A stretch of DNA of 64,000 nt. Origin: Alkalihalobacterium alkalinitrilicum. Lineage in GTDB: Bacteria > Bacillota > Bacilli > Bacillales > Bacillaceae_F. Of this stretch, positions 38,718-47,372 are shown in pieces. The notes beneath the pieces were generated by a model that was not told where the DNA came from, did no database searches, and worked only from the letters and a program-made list of their open reading frames with translations. Position 1 is the stretch's first letter; each line of letters starts with the position of its first letter. Where the stretch lies: assembly GCF_002019605.1 (NCBI RefSeq), contig NZ_KV917368.1, positions 2,447,574 to 2,511,573 on the forward strand, given 5' to 3'. Made by a program: the position numbers and the translations under genes.

Positions 38718-39083
38718 TTATTGAAAATATTGAACGAGGTCACCGATCCGGTCGATAGCATCCCAACTTAAATGATGCTCGATTCCTTCGACATCAACAT
38801 AAATATTTTCATTGGTAACCCCAATAATTTTCATAAAGTCCTCTAATAAATCATGACGATAAACTAAACGTTTTCCAATTTTCTTTCCTTTAGGGGTTAA
38901 AATTAGTCCACGATATTTTTCATATATTAAATATTCGCTTTTATCTAGTTTTTGAACCATCTTTGTAACGGAAGACGGATGAACTTCCAATGCCTCTGCA
39001 ATATCTGATACTCTGGCATACCCTTTATCTTCAATTAGCATATATATTCGTTCTAAATAATCTTCCATACTTGGTGTTGGCAT
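38718..39083 (-). CDS. mntR: Manganese transport regulator MntR, truncated by an in-frame stop
   Basis: DtxR-family Mn(II)-responsive repressor of manganese uptake. The 121 encoded residues contain the winged helix ([20 protein letters not shown]) and metal ligands in [14 protein letters not shown] and [17 protein letters not shown]. subtilis MntR is 142 residues. Here translation stops after LVQYFQ, but the same frame continues past the TAA for 19 codons (DEKRINQLREVQKRNEEQS) to a second TAA at 38658, followed at once by a terminator. This looks like a recent nonsense change (from GAA or CAA) removing the C-terminal helix. All metal-site residues precede the stop, so partial function is possible. 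Confidence 0.92.
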   Translation of the reverse strand: MPTPSMEDYLERIYMLIEDKGYARVSDIAEALEVHPSSVTKMVQKLDKSEYLIYEKYRGLILTPKGKKIGKRLVYRHDLLEDFMKIIGVTNENIYVDVEGIEHHLSWDAIDRIGDLVQYFQ

Positions 39084-39149
39084 TGGTACTCCTCCACTCC
39101 ATTCGTCTCTTATCCAATAAGTCTACCCTATATTCTACTATAAGTACGG

Positions 39150-39174
39150 ATGGACAACAATATATACTGTCCAT
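39150..39174. promoter_or_regulatory. Palindrome upstream of mntR, next to the intron 3' end
   Basis: ATGGACA and TGTCCAT arms are separated by an A/T-rich centre (25 bases in total), about 70 bases before the mntR start and three bases from the intron boundary. It could be an operator or part of the mntR promoter region: a TTGTCC and an AATATA lie 17 bases apart downstream of its centre. No specific regulator is implied. Confidence 0.35.
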
Positions 39175-39176
39175 TA

Positions 39177-41032
39177 ATCGAGTAGAGGGAAAATAAGTTA
39201 ACCTATTTTCGCCCCTCTCACAACACCGTACATACGGGTCTTGTATACGGCGTTTCAATTTATATTACAGTGTGTACTTTTAAGTAACGTTCTAAAGCAG
39301 AGGGTACTCCCCTTTGTTTTAGTCTTTTGTTTGAGATTGCTTTTTGAACAACTTTCGATAATCCGATATACCGATAACCTTTCCGGCAGAACGTTAATCC
39401 TTTCGCTTCTTCTTCAGGTATCCCTAATTGAGTTAGCGACTTGATTTGTTTTTTCGCTACCTTCCATTGTTTCCAGATGATTACCCTTAATCTTGAGCGT
39501 AATTTCTTATCTATTCGACTCATTGCTGTTTTCATATTTGCGATTCTAAAGTAATTCACCCATCCGAATATGACTTGTTTCAGTTTCAGTATTCGGTAGT
39601 CTAACGGAACACTCCAATTTCGCTTTGTCAATTGTCGAAGCTTCCTTTGAAATTTCTGTACTGAAATTGGATGAGGCCGCACTTGATATCTCTTGTTATT
39701 AGGATCATAATAATACCCAAATCCCAAGAATTTTAACTCTTTTGGGCGAGAAACTTTACTCTTTTCGGCATTTACTATCAATCCTAATTTCTCTTCTATA
39801 AATCTCACGATTGATTTCATCACTCTGTCAGCGGCTTTTTCGCTTTTCACAAAGATGAGTGCGTCATCAGCGTATCTTATGAATCGTAATCCTCTACTTT
39901 CTAATTCCTTATCGAGTTCATTCAACATAATATTACTCAATAATGGACTGAGGTTACCTCCTTGCGGAGTCCCGATTGGTGTTTCTTCATATTTCCCATT
40001 CACCATGACCCCACTAACAAGATATTTTCTTATTAGAGAGATAACGTCTCCATCATCTATTGTGTTGGCAATAATTCGCATGAGTTTATCGTGGTGGACT
40101 GTATCGAAGAATCTTTCAAGGTCAATGTCCACTATCCAATCGTGTCCATCATTCAGATATTCCAAGCTTTTTATAATTGCCATCTCACAACTTCTTTTTG
40201 GTCTAAAGCCGTAACTGAATTCACTGAACTGCTTTTCGAATATCGGACTAAGTACTTGGTGAATTGCTTGTTGAACTACCCTATCCACTACTGTTGGTAT
40301 TCCCAATTTGCGCATCTTTCCATTTTCTTTTGGGATCTCCACTCTTAAGGCAGCTTGTGGTTGGTATTTTCTTGTTCTGATGCGCTGGCGCAGTTCATCC
40401 TTGTTCTCTTTCAGATATTGTTTTAGTTCGTCGACTGTTACTCCGTCGACCCCACTTGCACCCTTATTTCTATAAACACGCAGGTAAGCTTCGTTCATGT
40501 TTTGATTACTTAAAATCTGCTCTAAAAGCTTCACACTCGTTTCTCCTCTCCTCTCACGTAGTAAGTGATAGCTCCATTTTGGCTATCCTTTGAGATACGC
40601 TCATTCTTTCACCATTAACACATTCGGAGTTCGTCACTTACGCATTCGTGGCGTTGAAACACTATAAATTGTTCAGCCCTTCATGAGATTACTCATTACT
40701 ATGGCTTCTGCTGACTTCTTGCGGTTAACCTTTTTCGACTGTACTTCTGTACATCCGCAAGACCTCCCAGGGTAAGACAGCTATCTTTCCTCTTTTACTC
40801 GCCTGATTTACTTAATAAAGTTACGCACATCTTTTGGACTTTGGCTTGTATTGGAGCCTCATCCCTTTATCAAGCCTTAGTATCAGATTTCTGTTCGTCG
40901 AGCCAAGATTTTATTCCACGCTTCCTCCAGCCCTTACCGCACGATAAGTACCTTGCGCTTCCTTAGTGGTTGGTCGATGTGTACCCCCACAGTAGACTTT
41001 CACCACCTAGATAGTTGCCATGCCTGGCACAC
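39177..41032 (-). mobile_element. Group IIC self-splicing intron with reverse transcriptase
   Basis: About 1,856 bases on the minus strand. The 5' end is GTGTGCCAGGCATGGCAACT, a GUGYG start nearly identical in form to that of the Oceanobacillus iheyensis IIC intron. CTTACCCTGGGAGGTCTTGC and GAAGTCAGCAGAAGCCATAG follow before the protein gene. Domain V is visible near 39215-39255 (CGCCGTATAC, then CCCGTATGTACGGTGTTGTG). Domain VI is a hairpin with TAGGTTAACTTA, ending CCTCTACTCGAT with a bulged A. The insertion is four bases after the T-run of a hairpin terminator (41035-41056), the known IIC target. Ends are inferred from motifs. Confidence 0.9.
39260..40534 (-). CDS. ltrA: Group II intron reverse transcriptase/maturase (class C)
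   Basis: 424 residues. RT domains include NKGASGVDGVTVDELKQYL, KLGIPTVVDRVVQQAI, SYGFRPKRSCEMAI, WIVDIDLERFFDTVHHDKLM, GTPQGGNLSPLLSNIMLNEL and the catalytic RYADDALIF near 220. A maturase X/GIIM domain follows (VIFGWVNYFRIANMKTAM). No HNH endonuclease is present, as usual for class C. The frame is intact, so the protein may be active. It lies inside the intron at 39177-41032. Confidence 0.95.
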   Translation of the reverse strand: MKLLEQILSNQNMNEAYLRVYRNKGASGVDGVTVDELKQYLKENKDELRQRIRTRKYQPQAALRVEIPKENGKMRKLGIPTVVDRVVQQAIHQVLSPIFEKQFSEFSYGFRPKRSCEMAIIKSLEYLNDGHDWIVDIDLERFFDTVHHDKLMRIIANTIDDGDVISLIRKYLVSGVMVNGKYEETPIGTPQGGNLSPLLSNIMLNELDKELESRGLRFIRYADDALIFVKSEKAADRVMKSIVRFIEEKLGLIVNAEKSKVSRPKELKFLGFGYYYDPNNKRYQVRPHPISVQKFQRKLRQLTKRNWSVPLDYRILKLKQVIFGWVNYFRIANMKTAMSRIDKKLRSRLRVIIWKQWKVAKKQIKSLTQLGIPEEEAKGLTFCRKGYRYIGLSKVVQKAISNKRLKQRGVPSALERYLKVHTVI

Positions 41033-41034
41033 AA

Positions 41035-41056
41035 CAAAAAGACCGACTCGCGGTCT
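41035..41056 (-). terminator. Terminator used as the intron insertion site (probably of nrdJ)
   Basis: AGACCG-CGAGT-CGGTCT followed by TTTTTG on the minus strand, about 150 bases downstream of nrdJ. Class C introns recognise such stem-loops, and the intron begins four bases further on. Confidence 0.85.
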
Positions 41057-41202
41057 AGCGTCCTGGTAGTGATCAAACGTTCCCTCAATCCATGGGGTAC
41101 TTTAATCGACTGTATGCGACATACTAGAATTATCGAGCCGGCTTTTATGATACTGCTACAAAAAAATTTCAGCTTAAATAGAATGATTCTATTGAATTGT
41201 TT

Positions 41203-43767
41203 TTATAGTCCACACTTTAATTGTGCTCCACAACTTGTACACGTATTACAACCACCAAGATCTTCAACCGTTCCTTCTCGACAAACAGGACACTTGTCTC
41301 CAACTTCAGATCCAAACGTCACTTTTGTTGAACGAAGGTCTGCAATCGTGTCAACGAGTACGATTGGTTGCTTTTTTGTCGATACTTTCTTGTCTACTGA
41401 TTGATCATCAAACGTATTTTCTTCGGCACTAAGTGTAAGTACCTGAGCATCACGGCTTCCATCTACATAAACTGTACCACCTTTAGCTCCACCTTTATAA
41501 AGACGTTCATAAACTTTTTGAACTTGCTCTACTGTGTATCCTCTCGGTGCGTTTACCGTTTTAGAAAGCGAGCTATCTACCCAACGCTGTATAATACATT
41601 GAACATCCGCATGAGCTTCTGTTGTTAATTCCATAGAAGACACGAACCAGTCAGGTAAGTTTTCTTTTGTAACTTCTGGATGGCTATTCATATATTCTTG
41701 AACAATTTCTGCATTGACTTCAATGAACTTCCCTAAACGACCACTACGGTAGTAAGAAAAAGAGAAGTATGGCTCAAGACCCGTTGACACGCCAACCATT
41801 GTTCCAGTTGAACCTGTTGGAGCAACTGTTAATAAATGGGAGTTACGAATTCCATGCTCCAAAACTCCTTGACGAATATCTTCAGGCATTTTCTTCATAT
41901 AGCCTGTATTAATAAATGCTTCTCTTAAAGCGACTGTATCTTCATATGTCTCACCGACTAAAAACGGAAAGCTTCCTTTTTCTTTTGCCAGTTCAATACT
42001 GGTACGATAAGCTGTCGTCGCAATGGTTTCAAAGATTTGATCGACAAGTTGATTACCTTCTTCAGAACCGTATATTGTTTCACAATAGATAAGTAAGTCA
42101 TGGAGTCCCATCACACCTAACCCCACACGACGTTCACCTTTTGCTTGCTTTGTATTTTGTTCTAAGAAATACGGAGTAGCGTCAATTACGTTATCTTGCA
42201 TACGAACGCCAACTTCAACCGTTTGTTGTAACTTTGCAAAATCAACAACTTTATTTTCTTTATCAGCCATTTCAGCTAAATTAATCGCAGCTAAGTTACA
42301 AACTGAAAACGGTGCAAGTGGTTGTTCACCACAAGGATTCGTTGCCACTACTTTTTGACCATATGCTTTTGCATTTGTCATGTCATTGGCATTATCGATA
42401 AAGAAAATACCTGGTTCAGCAGAATATGTTGCACATATATTAATTAAGTTCCATAACTCTTTCGCTTTAATCGTGCGATATGTTCTTACTTTAAAGCCAT
42501 GTTTTTCCCACTCACGAACATCTCCATACTCATGCCACTCATTATTATAGATCGCCATTTCCTCTTCTGAGTAGTTTTCTACGTCTGGAAAGCGTAAAGA
42601 ATAGTTCGCATCGTTTTCAACAGCTTCCATAAACTCTTTCGTTAAACATACAGAAATATTAGCACCAGTTAAAAACTCAGAATTATTGACAGTAAACGTT
42701 CCACCAACCGTCAATTTTTCTTCTGCTTCTTTAATCACTTTATCGTCAAATCCGCCTTGACCTTCAACATTTTTAAAGTTAACGATGCCTTGATACATCG
42801 CTTGATCAACGTCAGACAGCGGGTTGAACTTTAATTTATCTTTTACTAATTTTTTAATTTGATCATCTTTTGTCGTTTCTAATAAGAACCGCAAAATACG
42901 TGGATTTTGCATTTTAGAAATAATAAATTCTAAAATATCAGGATGCCAATCTGATAGCATGATCATTTGAGCCCCACGTCTTGAGCCACCTTGCTCAACT
43001 AAATGTGTTAACTTCGCAATATCATCTAACCATGAAACCGATCCTGACGATTTACCATTCACGCCTCTTGCCAAAGTGTTACGTGGTCTTAGCGTTGAAC
43101 CATTTGTTCCGACTCCGCCACCTCGGCTCATAATTTCCATGACCTGTTTGCGGTGTTCGGAAATGCCTTCTCTCGAGTCTTTTACATATGGCATAACATA
43201 ACAGTTAAAGTACGTCACATCTGTTCCAGCACCTGCACCATATAAGACACGTCCAGCAGGGATGAAATTCATGCGAAATAGTTCATGATAAAACTTTTCA
43301 AAGGTTTCTTGGCGCTTTTTCTCATCCACCTCAACAGATGCTAAACCAGTTGCTACACGTTTAGCAATCTGTTCATAATAAATTTCTAATGGTTTTTCAA
43401 TTGTATCTAATGAGCGTTCGACGATGCCTGTTTTCATTTCTGTAGGTTCATCTAAAACACCATGGAATTCTTCATCAACAAGGACTTTGGCTTTATTCGC
43501 TTCTCTATCGATTTCAAGAATAAATCCAAAACCTCTCGCTGGAAACTTAGGATCATCTTTTACTGTTAAAACGACGAAGTCCCCTTCTTTAAGTGTTTTC
43601 TTTTCTGTGTCTTTAAATGTGTAACGATCGAGCATTACAAGTCGGGAAACACCCTTCTTCGTAATGTTCATGTCTGCTGTAATTGGATGAACTTGAGGAA
43701 ACACCTTAATATCATCGTTTAGTCTTTCTTTGTTGATCGTCATCACCTTCGACATCATCATCGTCAT
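41203..43767 (-). CDS. nrdJ: Adenosylcobalamin-dependent (class II) ribonucleotide reductase
   Basis: About 854 residues from the ATG at 43767 (GAGAGGAG upstream; several ATGs are clustered). It reduces ribonucleotides to deoxyribonucleotides using a cobalamin-derived radical. Landmarks are FNCYVMPYVKDSREGI, MSRGGGVGTNGSTLRPRN, SDWHPDILEFI, NPCGEQPLAPFSVCNLAAIN with the radical-site Cys, and VAPTGSTGTMVGVSTGLEP. The C-terminal Cys-rich tail (CPVCREGTVEDLGG, then CNTCTSCG) should bind zinc or act in reduction. NrdR-box-like sites flank its promoter. It belongs to the block absent from this position in B. subtilis. Confidence 0.95.
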   Translation of the reverse strand: MTMMMSKVMTINKERLNDDIKVFPQVHPITADMNITKKGVSRLVMLDRYTFKDTEKKTLKEGDFVVLTVKDDPKFPARGFGFILEIDREANKAKVLVDEEFHGVLDEPTEMKTGIVERSLDTIEKPLEIYYEQIAKRVATGLASVEVDEKKRQETFEKFYHELFRMNFIPAGRVLYGAGAGTDVTYFNCYVMPYVKDSREGISEHRKQVMEIMSRGGGVGTNGSTLRPRNTLARGVNGKSSGSVSWLDDIAKLTHLVEQGGSRRGAQMIMLSDWHPDILEFIISKMQNPRILRFLLETTKDDQIKKLVKDKLKFNPLSDVDQAMYQGIVNFKNVEGQGGFDDKVIKEAEEKLTVGGTFTVNNSEFLTGANISVCLTKEFMEAVENDANYSLRFPDVENYSEEEMAIYNNEWHEYGDVREWEKHGFKVRTYRTIKAKELWNLINICATYSAEPGIFFIDNANDMTNAKAYGQKVVATNPCGEQPLAPFSVCNLAAINLAEMADKENKVVDFAKLQQTVEVGVRMQDNVIDATPYFLEQNTKQAKGERRVGLGVMGLHDLLIYCETIYGSEEGNQLVDQIFETIATTAYRTSIELAKEKGSFPFLVGETYEDTVALREAFINTGYMKKMPEDIRQGVLEHGIRNSHLLTVAPTGSTGTMVGVSTGLEPYFSFSYYRSGRLGKFIEVNAEIVQEYMNSHPEVTKENLPDWFVSSMELTTEAHADVQCIIQRWVDSSLSKTVNAPRGYTVEQVQKVYERLYKGGAKGGTVYVDGSRDAQVLTLSAEENTFDDQSVDKKVSTKKQPIVLVDTIADLRSTKVTFGSEVGDKCPVCREGTVEDLGGCNTCTSCGAQLKCGL

Positions 43768-43915
43768 ACGAATAGCTCCTCTCATTTGTAACTAAATCTA
43801 TTTTTCTTATGCTGTACATGTTGTATGTAACAAAGTTGTTTGACTTTTTTGGAGAGTTACCAACAATTTCATGATTACGGGTAACTTGGACAAGCGTAAC
43901 ATAAAATAATCACCA

Positions 43916-43973
43916 AATCAATATATTGTGTTCCAAAGAATAAAATCTATACTACATATTGTGAATTTGTCAT
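43916..43973 (-). promoter_or_regulatory. nrdJ promoter with two NrdR-box-like sites
   Basis: On the minus strand a -35-like ATGACA (43968-43973), 16 bases, then TATAGA (43946-43951). One palindromic site in the spacer (43951-43966) contains CACAATATGTAG. A second (43916-43931), downstream of the -10, contains ACACAATATATTGA. Both resemble the NrdR box ACACWATATATWGTGT and lie 33 bases apart, about three helical turns. Repression by NrdR is inferred. Confidence 0.65.
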
Positions 43974-44148
43974 TATTGCATTTTATTTGTCAACTATAGA
44001 AAATGTGAAAATAAAGAGAAATTAAGAGATAACAAGATAAATCTTAAACAAAATCGACGCAATTAAAGAAATTTCTTAGTTGCAATTGCGCTCCCTTTCA
44101 AAAGTACTGTTAATTCAACACTCTTCGAAATTAAGTAAAATAAAAAAC
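43974..44148. other. Rest of the gap upstream of nrdJ
   Basis: No reading frame of note. A nested inverted repeat lies at 44058-44090: CGCAATT and AATTGCG arms around AAGAAATTTCTT. It has no T-run and may be a protein site or an RNA hairpin. No cobalamin-riboswitch box was found. Confidence 0.35.
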
Positions 44149-44193
44149 AAAAAAGAAGGCCTCTAAGAAAGATTATCCGTCTTAGAGAGCCCT
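44149..44193 (-). terminator. Terminator after the GNAT gene
   Basis: GGGCTCTCTAAGA pairs with TCTTAGAGGCC around a ten-base loop, followed on the minus strand by TTCTTTTTTG. It begins about eight bases after the stop codon of the acetyltransferase. Confidence 0.85.
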
Positions 44194-44200
44194 CGAAACA

Positions 44201-44740
44201 TTACGATTGTAACTTTGAAAAATAAATCGTATCAATACCTTCTCCACGATGATTAAGCAAAGTTTCCTCTACTTTAAACCCCAATTTTTCTAGCACTCGA
44301 ATATGTGCCACATTAGCGTTCCAGGTACGTGTAGTTATGTATGGTAAGCGATACTCTTCTGGTAGTTTATTCTCCATAAAGTGATAGAACTTCTTAGTTA
44401 TACCTTTATTTCGAATATCCTTATTTACACAAATTGTCGTAATATAGTTATTGGGCAACACCTTTTTTAACTCTTCACATTCATAATTATGTTTAAAGGT
44501 CATAAATCCGATAATGTTTTCTTGATATTCAGCAACTAAGAACAATTGACCTAACATTTCTTTATAATAAGCAGTCGGTAATTCATCTGTAGCAGTAGTA
44601 CCACTTAAAACTCCTTGATACGAACTATTCCTTGCCGAGAGTGGCGGAATAAATTCACGATCACATTCACAAAGAAGGTCCCAAACTTGTTCTTTTTGCG
44701 TATCACTTAACATATTTATAAATGAAATTTCGATATCCAT
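44201..44740 (-). CDS. GNAT-family N-acetyltransferase
   Basis: 179 residues with the GNAT fold: ENIIGFMTFKHNYECEEL (beta 4), the acetyl-CoA loop TICVNKDIRNKGITKKFYHF near 110-130 (a loose Q/RxxGxG/A), and HIRVLEKLGFKVEETLLNHR near the C-terminus. The substrate is unknown. It is 21 bases downstream of the NTPase-methyltransferase gene on the same strand and shares its terminator, so the two probably form a two-gene operon. Confidence 0.88.
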   Translation of the reverse strand: MDIEISFINMLSDTQKEQVWDLLCECDREFIPPLSARNSSYQGVLSGTTATDELPTAYYKEMLGQLFLVAEYQENIIGFMTFKHNYECEELKKVLPNNYITTICVNKDIRNKGITKKFYHFMENKLPEEYRLPYITTRTWNANVAHIRVLEKLGFKVEETLLNHRGEGIDTIYFSKLQS

Positions 44741-44761
44741 AATGACTGCTCCTTCCTTTCA

Positions 44762-47293
44762 TTACTTCTTTGCTAGAGCATACAAACGATGTGTATATTG
44801 ATCAACAGGTAGTGAATTAGCTAACTTATAATAATGATTTCTTAACTTATTTTTAATGTTATCATCTGGTAATTGTAAAAAGTAAGGTAACATTCCAGCG
44901 TTCGCAAAATTTTCAACTAAATTCGAATACTCCTTACCATCGGTCTCTTCACTAATAACTTTCACGTCTCTAAATCCTATTGAATTGAGTAAATTTTCAT
45001 ATTCATTTTTAGTAGGATAATAGATTGGGTACGTCCAGTTTTGATAATACATTTGTAAATCTAATTCATCTATTGCCATTCTTACTATATCATGTAATCC
45101 TTTATAGCAATCTGCTCCACCTTGATGAACATTTAGTTTCCCACCTGTTCTTAATGCATCATATAGTTTTTGATACATTAAATTACTATCTGTCACCCAG
45201 TGTAATGTTGCATTACTGAATACTAGGTCGTATTGATTACTCTCGTCTAAATCTAAAGCATTCAACACGTAGAAATTAACGTTATTTTCTTGAATTCCAC
45301 GTTGTTGACGATTTTCAATAGCTACGTCAATCATGCTCTCAGATAGATCGAAAGCATCAATTTGTAGTTGTGGCCATTTTTCGTATAATTCTAATGTAGT
45401 TAGACCATTACCACAACCAACATCTAGCGCACGGTCTAAACCTTCAGCATTGACATAACTAATCAACTTATTACCCTGCTTATACTGTGTATCAGAAGAT
45501 TTTTGATAGTTTTCACCGTTATAGTTTAGATCTTTCTTATCATTAAAGTATCTCGGAATAATGACTGGGTTAATGGCTAAACTTTGTTTCTTTCTTAAAA
45601 TGTAGTAATGGGAATAAATATCGATATTCAAGCTGGAATTTGAAAGACTAAAACGAACTTCGGCATCTTTCCAATTTGAACCGATATATAGCCTTCTACC
45701 AAATTCGTCAAATACAACCTGTTTTATTTTTATAATCTCTGGAAAAATATCCGAAGCGATCATTTCTTCCATAACATCGATTGCAGATACATACAGTTTT
45801 GAAATTCTTTTTCTATACGTTTTGTACGGGACTTCAAAGTTTTGTACTTTTTGATAATGCGAAAAGAAAGAACGGTAGCTCGAAATATTCTCCAACTTAT
45901 TAATAATTTTCTTATTGATAATATAGTTACGGTTGATATTAATGAGTTTCAGCTGGTACCTTTCATCTTTCGCTAAATTATTCATAAAATGAAATAGCCC
46001 GATATATTGCCCAAATGTAATTCTTTGTTGATGGATGTTTTGACCTACCTCACGATTGTATATCTCAAAGAAATTTCTCATCGAACCACATAGATAATTG
46101 GAATAAAAATTAAGCATTTCGTATAATACACTTTCTAAATCTTGAAAAAGCGTTATACCTAATCCAATAATATACTCTTTATTTAATCTACCAATAGTAT
46201 CTTCATTCAATAGTTGATTATTGTTCATAAATCGATGGTAAAAATATTCGATCCCTTTTGGTTTATCCAAAATATTTAATCCAATATTTTTCAAAATTTG
46301 CTTAGCTTTGTCTTCAATGGAGTATGTTAATGAAGCTTCCCCTAATTTACGTTCTTTCAATTCAATGATGATATCTCTTGGACCTAATAAGTTAACTAAT
46401 AGATCAATAGGATCATAAGACAAGCATATATTTAACACTTTATCTTCGTATGGAATTGGTAGAGTAAACGCCTCTTCGACGAATGAAGAGTTAAACTGAT
46501 TTTTCATTACTTCATATAATACTTGTTCATCAGGGTAATACTCTAAAATAACGTCTCTTAACTTTTCAATTTTATCTTTTATGCGAATTGTAAATAAATA
46601 ATCACTGTCCTCAACATTTTTAGAATCAATAACTAGATCACGATTAACCTTTGAGAATAAATGAGATTTCATTATAATTTCTAAAAACTGACGTGGCGTT
46701 ATAGATTTATTTTGCTCCTCCACACGAATTTTAATTTCATCTAAAACTTCCATAACAATATTAAAATTACGGCAATACGTTGCAAATAGATACAGATTTT
46801 TTAAGATAGTCTCACCGATATCTTCTTTTTTTATCTGTTGGTGTTGAACAAACTCTTCAAATTGTTCATATGTAAATAAACGGTTCCCAATTTCATAGTC
46901 AAATACTTGTATTCCAGGTACCGTTTCTACAAAAAATTTATATTTACTAGTACAAATAATTCTTACATCATTATACTGAGAATAAATACTTAGTAAGTGT
47001 CCCTTAAATTCGTTGCTTGAAAAACGATTGTCAACGTCATCTAACAAAATGACATGTTTTGAATTGCAGCTTTCAATGATTTCGTCAAAGAAGTTTTCTT
47101 CGCGATCAATTTCCATGTAATCCATTGTATGGTTTGGACTAGAATCTTGAATTTTCTTTAGTAAGCTCGATTTCCCTACCCCATGTTCCCCGTAAATATT
47201 GATAAGAAAAGTATTACTGCTTTCTAGTACTCCTAGGACATCTGTAATACAATCCTTTTCTCCAATAAACCCACTAACAAGTGTCTCAATCAT
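44762..47293 (-). CDS. P-loop NTPase-SAM methyltransferase fusion protein
   Basis: 843 residues from the ATG at 47293 (AAAGGAG six bases upstream). The N-terminal region holds Walker A YGEHGVGKSSLLKKI near 35-50 and Walker B KHVILLDDVDNRF near 78-90, as in STAND/AAA-type ATPases. A long helical middle (about 150-600) has no recognised domain. The C-terminal class I methyltransferase has motif I ALDVGCGNGLTTLELY near 620, FDLSESMIDVAIEN, and LVFSNATLHWVTDSN, like BioC/Tam-type small-molecule methyltransferases. This combination is unusual. No transposase is adjacent. Function cannot be stated. Confidence 0.85.
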   Translation of the reverse strand: MIETLVSGFIGEKDCITDVLGVLESSNTFLINIYGEHGVGKSSLLKKIQDSSPNHTMDYMEIDREENFFDEIIESCNSKHVILLDDVDNRFSSNEFKGHLLSIYSQYNDVRIICTSKYKFFVETVPGIQVFDYEIGNRLFTYEQFEEFVQHQQIKKEDIGETILKNLYLFATYCRNFNIVMEVLDEIKIRVEEQNKSITPRQFLEIIMKSHLFSKVNRDLVIDSKNVEDSDYLFTIRIKDKIEKLRDVILEYYPDEQVLYEVMKNQFNSSFVEEAFTLPIPYEDKVLNICLSYDPIDLLVNLLGPRDIIIELKERKLGEASLTYSIEDKAKQILKNIGLNILDKPKGIEYFYHRFMNNNQLLNEDTIGRLNKEYIIGLGITLFQDLESVLYEMLNFYSNYLCGSMRNFFEIYNREVGQNIHQQRITFGQYIGLFHFMNNLAKDERYQLKLININRNYIINKKIINKLENISSYRSFFSHYQKVQNFEVPYKTYRKRISKLYVSAIDVMEEMIASDIFPEIIKIKQVVFDEFGRRLYIGSNWKDAEVRFSLSNSSLNIDIYSHYYILRKKQSLAINPVIIPRYFNDKKDLNYNGENYQKSSDTQYKQGNKLISYVNAEGLDRALDVGCGNGLTTLELYEKWPQLQIDAFDLSESMIDVAIENRQQRGIQENNVNFYVLNALDLDESNQYDLVFSNATLHWVTDSNLMYQKLYDALRTGGKLNVHQGGADCYKGLHDIVRMAIDELDLQMYYQNWTYPIYYPTKNEYENLLNSIGFRDVKVISEETDGKEYSNLVENFANAGMLPYFLQLPDDNIKNKLRNHYYKLANSLPVDQYTHRLYALAKK

Positions 47294-47372
47294 CACAAAC
47301 TCCTTTAAACTGTTTTGGCTAGAAAATTCGACAATTTACAACCTTCCCATTCTATCTTAAACACACTATTAA

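Noticed and set aside
43768-44200. Cobalamin riboswitch upstream of the B12-dependent reductase
   Set aside because: No B12-box or matching stem pattern was seen; the gap instead shows NrdR-like palindromes.
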